From: an uncultured Lachnospiraceae bacterium
GTDB taxonomy: Bacteria; Bacillota; Clostridia; Lachnospirales; Lachnospiraceae
Assembly: GCA_934351765.1 (NCBI GenBank)
Contig: CAKRJM010000079.1
Coordinates: forward strand, 1 to 9,309
DNA: 9,309 nucleotides
Direction of reading: 5' to 3'
Below are positions 5,998-9,309 of the stretch, one piece after another. A model generated the notes under the pieces. That model was not told where the DNA came from and did not search any database. It saw only the letters and a list, made by a program, of their open reading frames with translations. The translations under genes and the position numbers were made by a program. Numbering within the stretch: position 1 is the first letter of the stretch; each line of letters begins with the position of its first letter.

Positions 5998-8355
5998 ATG
6001 ACAGGGCTTTCCGAGGAACAGGTCAGAGAACGAAAACAAAAGGGGCTTCAGAATCTTCCGGTGGATCAGGTCTCGAAAACCGTGGGACAGATCATTGCCG
6101 AGAATATTCTGACCTTTTTTAATCTGATCTTTACCGTGCTGGCCATCTGTCTGATTCTGGTTCACCATTATAAGCAAATGCTGTTCATGATCGCAGTGGC
6201 TGTGAATGCAGTGATCGGAATTGTGCAGCAGCTTCGTTCTAAACGAGTTATTGATCGTCTTTCGCTTCTGGAGGAATCACGGTATCCGGTGATCCGGGAC
6301 GGAGTTCGTAAGTGCTGTCACAGTTCGGATTTAGTCCAGGGCGATATTGTCTGTCTTCATGCAGGGGATCAGATCCCGGCGGATGCGGAAGTGCGGGAGG
6401 GTGAGCTTCGGGTCAGTGAGGCATTGCTCACCGGTGAGGCGGACGCCGTGCGAAAGCCGGTGGGAGCAGAGCTTCGATCCGGAAGTTTTGTATTGTCCGG
6501 ACAGGCAGCTGTGGAGCTTACTCACGTGGGAGCGGATTCTTATGCGGCAAAGCTGACGGCGGAGGCCAAGAAAAAGGGCGTCGGAAAACAGTCGGAGATG
6601 ATGAAATCACTGGATGCGCTGCTCCATGTGATTGCGATTCTGCTGGTACCGCTGGGACTTTTGCTGTTCTGGAAGCAGCATTGGATCCAGGGGCTCTCTG
6701 TTTCCCAGGCAACCGTTGCGGTAATTGCCGCTATGGTGGGAATGATTCCGGAGGGGCTGTATCTGTTAACCAGTGTGGCGTTGGCACTCAGTGTTATGCG
6801 GCTGGGAAAGCAGGGCGTGGTGATCCATGAAATGAGCTGCATTGAGACATTGGCAAGGGTTGATGTGCTCTGCGTGGATAAAACAGGGACGATCACAGAA
6901 CCTCAGATGGAGGTCGAGGAAACGGTTCTTTTAAAGGAAGCTGTTTATGGGCAGGAGTTTCTGGAGGAGCTGCTGGGCGCATTTTATACGGCAATGGAGC
7001 CGGACAATGAAACTGCGGCAGCAATTCGGAGAGCGTACGGAAGGAATGTCTGCTGGGAGTGTGAGAACCGGATTCCGTTTCAGTCGGCGTCAAAATGGAG
7101 TGCAGTGATATTCAGAGAGCAGGGAAGTTTTCTGATTGGTGCGCCGGATACGCTTCTCCCCGACATGGAGGATTGTCTGCGCCGAAGAGTGGAAACTTAT
7201 ACCGGGCGCGGCGCCCGTGTGGTTCTGGCCGCGAAATATCAGGGAACACCGGAGGAAGAAAAGCCTCTTACTGCATCGGTGGAACCCATAGCTCTGATTG
7301 TGATTGCCAATGATATACGGAAAACAGCATCAGAAACATTTCGATATTTTGCAGAGCAGGGTGTAATAGTAAAGGTCATTTCCGGGGACAATCCGGAAGC
7401 GGCAGCGAAAGTCGCCGGCCAGGCAGGAGTTCCAGGGGCCAATGCCTTTGTGGATGCACAGACTTTAAAAGATGAAGAGGAACTTTTCCGGGCTGCAGAG
7501 AAGTATACAGTATTTGGGCGCGTAACACCGGAACAGAAACGTCTGTTGGTTGAGGCACTGAAAAAACAGGGACATACGGTGGCCATGACCGGGGATGGTG
7601 TCAATGATGTGCTGGCATTGAAAGATGCGGACTGTGGGGTTGCCATGGCATCCGGAAGCGATGCGGCACGCCATGCTGCGCATCTGGTTTTGATGGATTC
7701 GGATTTTTCGGCCATGCCCCAGGTGGTTGCTGAAGGCAGGCGTGTTACCAATAATATTGAGCGGGCAGCAGCCCTGTTTCTGGTCAAAAATATTTTCTCC
7801 TTTCTGCTGACAGTGATTCTGTTATTTGCCCCCTTGACCTATCCGCTGACGCCGATCCAGCTCACCATGATCAGCGGCTTTACGATTGGTGTTCCTTCAT
7901 TTTTCCTGGCACTGGAGCCAAACAAGAACCTGATCAAAGGCCGGTTTATGAATAATGTGATGGCAAAGGCATTTCCAGGCGGATTGACCAATGTGGCGGT
8001 TGTGCTGACAGTTTCCATCAGCTGTGCCGTGTTTCGTTATCCGGTCGGTGTAATGAATACCATGGCCGGAATCTCGGTGGCTTTTGTGGGACTTCTGGTT
8101 CTGGCACAGGTGTGTAAACCCTTTAATACGAAACGATTTCTTATCTGGCTTCTGATGACAGCCGCCATGGCTGTAAATATTCTGCTGCTGGGACCGATTT
8201 ATTCCCTGGAACCGCTTCGCGTTTCTCAGTGGATCGTGCTGGGAATGATTATGGGAGCGGCGTATCCGTTTTTCCTGCTTATGGAACGGCTGGTTCCGGC
8301 GGTGATCCGAATGTGGAACCGGTTAAGCGGCAGGGCAGAAAGAATGCGCAGCTGA
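5998..8355 (+). CDS. P-type cation-transporting ATPase, CtpE/YoaB-like
   Basis: This is a complete P-type ATPase of 785 residues, an ATP-driven cation pump of the cytoplasmic membrane. Key sites are the actuator loop TGE (145-147), PEGL in membrane helix 4 (251-254), and the phosphorylated aspartate D294 in DKTGT. The nucleotide-binding KWSA is at 366-369, SGDNP at 462-466 and the hinge GDGVND at 532-537. The block SGFTIGVPSFFLALEPN (626-642) matches the CtpE branch. There is no heavy-metal N-terminal domain, no CPx motif, and PEGL replaces the PEGLP of PacL-type calcium pumps. Mycobacterial CtpE has been reported to move calcium, so calcium or another divalent cation is the best guess. The ATG at 5998 is preceded by a GGGGG run (5987-5991). 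Upstream codons back to 5788 overlap the DUF4340 gene, its terminator and this gene's promoter, so they are not part of the protein. Confidence 0.92.
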   Translation: MTGLSEEQVRERKQKGLQNLPVDQVSKTVGQIIAENILTFFNLIFTVLAICLILVHHYKQMLFMIAVAVNAVIGIVQQLRSKRVIDRLSLLEESRYPVIRDGVRKCCHSSDLVQGDIVCLHAGDQIPADAEVREGELRVSEALLTGEADAVRKPVGAELRSGSFVLSGQAAVELTHVGADSYAAKLTAEAKKKGVGKQSEMMKSLDALLHVIAILLVPLGLLLFWKQHWIQGLSVSQATVAVIAAMVGMIPEGLYLLTSVALALSVMRLGKQGVVIHEMSCIETLARVDVLCVDKTGTITEPQMEVEETVLLKEAVYGQEFLEELLGAFYTAMEPDNETAAAIRRAYGRNVCWECENRIPFQSASKWSAVIFREQGSFLIGAPDTLLPDMEDCLRRRVETYTGRGARVVLAAKYQGTPEEEKPLTASVEPIALIVIANDIRKTASETFRYFAEQGVIVKVISGDNPEAAAKVAGQAGVPGANAFVDAQTLKDEEELFRAAEKYTVFGRVTPEQKRLLVEALKKQGHTVAMTGDGVNDVLALKDADCGVAMASGSDAARHAAHLVLMDSDFSAMPQVVAEGRRVTNNIERAAALFLVKNIFSFLLTVILLFAPLTYPLTPIQLTMISGFTIGVPSFFLALEPNKNLIKGRFMNNVMAKAFPGGLTNVAVVLTVSISCAVFRYPVGVMNTMAGISVAFVGLLVLAQVCKPFNTKRFLIWLLMTAAMAVNILLLGPIYSLEPLRVSQWIVLGMIMGAAYPFFLLMERLVPAVIRMWNRLSGRAERMRS

Positions 8356-8428
8356 AACAGAAAACATGCAGGAAGCGAAGCCGGGAGGCCGGCAGAGAAA
8401 ACAGGCGGCAGAAAAGCCAAGCCTGCGC

Positions 8429-8457
8429 TTGTGGACATCGGGCGAGTATGGTAAACT
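8429..8457 (+). promoter_or_regulatory. Probable promoter of the MarR-family gene
   Basis: TTGTGG at 8429-8434 and TAAACT at 8452-8457 are 17 bases apart, with an extended TG at 8449-8450. The expected start near 8464 gives a very short leader that still includes the GGAGG site. No terminator is visible after the P-type ATPase gene, so read-through from that gene is also possible. Confidence 0.5.
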
Positions 8458-8478
8458 GGAAACAGCGGAGGGTGGAAG

Positions 8479-9045
8479 ATGAACAGTTACGAAACTTTTA
8501 ATCATATACTGGTGAAGCTGTTTCATGACATCATGGATATTGAACAGAGAGCGATCATCACGGAAGAGTTTAAGGATATTACCAACAATGATATGCATGT
8601 GATCGAGGCCATTGGAATCGGGGAACCGAAAAATATGTCCACGATTGCCAAGGCGCTTCATGTGACGACCGGAACGCTGACGATCTCCATGAACAGTCTG
8701 GTAAAAAAGGGGTATGTGAAGCGCGAACGGAGTGAGACCGACCGGCGTGTGGTATATATCATGCTGACTGCAAAGGGAAAACTGGCATACCGGCATCATG
8801 AAGCATTTCATAAAAAGATGACGGCGGCGCTGGTGCGCGATATGGACCCGGAGGATACAAAGCTGCTGGTTCAGGCGCTTACAAACCTGAAAAACTTTTT
8901 CGAAAACTATGAAAAAGAAGAAGAGGAAGAAGGCATTGTGATCACGCAGAAGACTGTGAAAACAAAACGCGAAATAACAGGCGGGATCGTCCTGTGGAGA
9001 GAAAAGACTTCCGCAGGACGATCCTGCGGAAGAAACGGATCCTGA
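8479..9045 (+). CDS. MarR-family transcriptional regulator, FabT-like, with atypical C-terminal tail
   Basis: Residues 1 to about 144 are a normal MarR-type winged helix protein. The dimerisation helix is at the N-terminus (FNHILVKLFHDIMDIEQRA), then NNDMHVIEAIG, the HTH NMSTIAKALHVTTGTLTISM (52-71), NSLVKKGYVKR and the wing with SETDRR (85-90), then VVYIMLTAKG. The N-terminal half resembles FabT, the MarR repressor of fatty-acid synthesis in streptococci and other Firmicutes. No fatty-acid genes are in the window, so this is only a similarity. The ATG at 8479 has GGAGG at 8467-8471. Residues 145-188 (EEEEEGIVITQKTV onward to SCGRNGS) are not typical of the family. They are encoded by a purine-rich run followed by strong inverted repeats, suggesting loss of an earlier stop codon or read-out into terminator DNA. 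The gene overlaps its own terminator at the stop codon. Confidence 0.9.
   Translation: MNSYETFNHILVKLFHDIMDIEQRAIITEEFKDITNNDMHVIEAIGIGEPKNMSTIAKALHVTTGTLTISMNSLVKKGYVKRERSETDRRVVYIMLTAKGKLAYRHHEAFHKKMTAALVRDMDPEDTKLLVQALTNLKNFFENYEKEEEEEGIVITQKTVKTKREITGGIVLWREKTSAGRSCGRNGS
8981..9032 (+). repeat. Two mutually exclusive hairpins in the 3' end of the MarR gene
   Basis: Hairpin A pairs 8981-8998 with 9010-9027, 18 pairs with two wobbles around an 11-base loop. Hairpin B pairs 9008-9018 (CTTCCGCAGGA) with 9022-9032 (TCCTGCGGAAG) perfectly around a three-base loop. They share 9008-9027, so only one can form at a time. A third related GGATCCTG lies at 9037-9044 in the terminator stem. Confidence 0.75.
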
Positions 9046-9069
9046 AGGCAGGGTTCGTTTTTGTTTATT
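9036..9069 (+). terminator. Intrinsic terminator of the MarR gene
   Basis: A nine-pair stem with two wobbles (9036-9044 and 9049-9057, loop AAGG) is followed directly by TTTTTGTTTATT. The stop codon TGA lies in its left arm and loop. Confidence 0.7.
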
Positions 9070-9158
9070 AGAAAGGTTTTTCCTGATAAACAAAAAGAAC
9101 GCTGAAGTGCGCACTGCGGCGTACAATGTTGACGACATAAGTGACCGCCGCAGACGCG
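9053..9158. terminator. Hairpin cluster between convergent genes, probable terminator region for the minus-strand gene
   Basis: Arms 9058-9068 (TTTTTGTTTAT) and 9086-9096 (ATAAACAAAAA) pair perfectly and are extended past a bulge by GTTC/GAAC to 9053-9100. A second stem pairs CTGCGGCG (9114-9121) with CGCCGCAG (9146-9153). On the - strand an overlapping GC-rich hairpin (9101-9120) is followed by GTTCTTTTTG, a fair intrinsic terminator for the gene entering from the right. No coding sequence was found here. Confidence 0.5.
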
Positions 9159-9184
9159 AGAATGAACCGGAGCACATTCTTTAC

Positions 9185-9228
9185 TTAATTTAATCAGGAT
9201 TAAAATTTACGGATTAAATTAAAATTTA
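9185..9228. repeat. AT-rich nested inverted and direct repeats
   Basis: TTAATTTAATC (9185-9195) is the exact reverse complement of GATTAAATTAA (9212-9222). Nested inside is TTTAATC-AG-GATTAAA (9189-9204). The 11-mer ATTAAAATTTA occurs at 9199-9209 and again at 9218-9228. The cluster straddles the stop codon of the minus-strand gene. Confidence 0.6.
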
Positions 9229-9309
9229 AAGATTGCTGTTCCGTAAGCGGGAAGCGGGTAGGCGAAGGAATAATCCCGTCCGTCACAGGGACTCTTTTTA
9301 GCAGTATAG
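9219..9309 (-). CDS. C-terminal end of a minus-strand gene, possibly an alpha-amylase-family enzyme such as glycogen branching enzyme
   Basis: Read on the - strand, 29 codons run in from the right edge without a stop and end at TAA (9221-9219). They encode YTAKKSPCDGRDYSFA followed by YPLPAYGTAIFKF. A CDGR-x-YS stretch followed by a proline-rich strand and a final hydrophobic/aromatic strand ending at the very C-terminus resembles the last beta-strands of the all-beta C-terminal domain of glycoside hydrolase family 13 enzymes. Among these, the 1,4-alpha-glucan branching enzyme (GlgB) is my first guess. The codon composition and lack of stops next to AT-rich non-coding DNA support real coding. 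The fragment is too short to fix the identity. The gene is convergent with the MarR gene and unlikely to be in its operon. Confidence 0.5.
   Translation of the reverse strand, partial: YTAKKSPCDGRDYSFAYPLPAYGTAIFKF

Noticed and set aside
7239..7787. 182-codon - strand frame inside the P-type ATPase gene
   Set aside because: It is antisense to the conserved hinge region (GDGVND) of the pump; a shadow frame.
8323..9177. 284-codon - strand frame antisense to the MarR gene
   Set aside because: Its composition (runs of F, S, H, R) is that of an antisense shadow, it shows no known motif, and it spans terminator hairpins. The MarR gene on the + strand is clear.
9185..9228. FabT operator for an adjacent fatty-acid operon
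   Set aside because: No fatty-acid gene or divergent promoter is present here; the block lies between two converging gene ends, so it is listed only as a repeat.
1..9309. CRISPR array, insertion sequence, prophage or integrase signatures
   Set aside because: No regularly spaced repeats, transposase or recombinase motifs, or terminal inverted repeats flanked by target duplications were seen.

Overview
The window looks like chromosomal DNA from a Gram-positive anaerobe of the Clostridia, most likely a Lachnospiraceae-type gut bacterium. The reasons are strong AGGAGG-type ribosome binding sites, moderate GC with AT-rich intergenic spacers, a sporulation gene (spmA), a clostridial-style three-gene Gld-type ABC cassette and a FabT-like MarR regulator. 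No rRNA, tRNA, CRISPR array, insertion sequence or phage gene was seen. This placement is inference from gene content, not a database match.

Left part (1-1982). The 3' end of an IclR-family regulator runs in from the left edge on the + strand. It meets a small Cro/C1-type HTH gene on the - strand, and the two share a bidirectional terminator hairpin. The HTH gene's -10 box and ribosome binding site lie within a near-perfect 41-bp dyad, which suggests autoregulation. Next, on the + strand, comes a full-length spmA without its usual partner spmB. About 230 bases with no convincing gene follow it.

Centre (1983-5898). Three tightly overlapping + strand genes form one operon: an ABC ATPase with a long acidic C-terminal tail, a GldF-type permease fused to a GldG-type extracytoplasmic domain, and a short single-pass DUF4340 protein. 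A strong intrinsic terminator follows. The ATPase and the fused membrane protein presumably form one transporter or mechanical complex with the DUF4340 protein as an accessory. The substrate is unknown, and this cassette is the best candidate for an under-described system here.

Right part (5899-9309). A recognisable extended -10 promoter drives a 785-residue P-type cation ATPase of the CtpE/YoaB type. A MarR/FabT-like regulator with its own probable promoter follows. Its last ~44 codons run through strong inverted repeats and end in an intrinsic terminator. At the right edge the 3' end of a - strand gene enters, encoding the C-terminus of what may be an alpha-amylase-family enzyme such as glycogen branching enzyme. 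The 170-base convergent spacer is packed with hairpins and AT-rich repeats.
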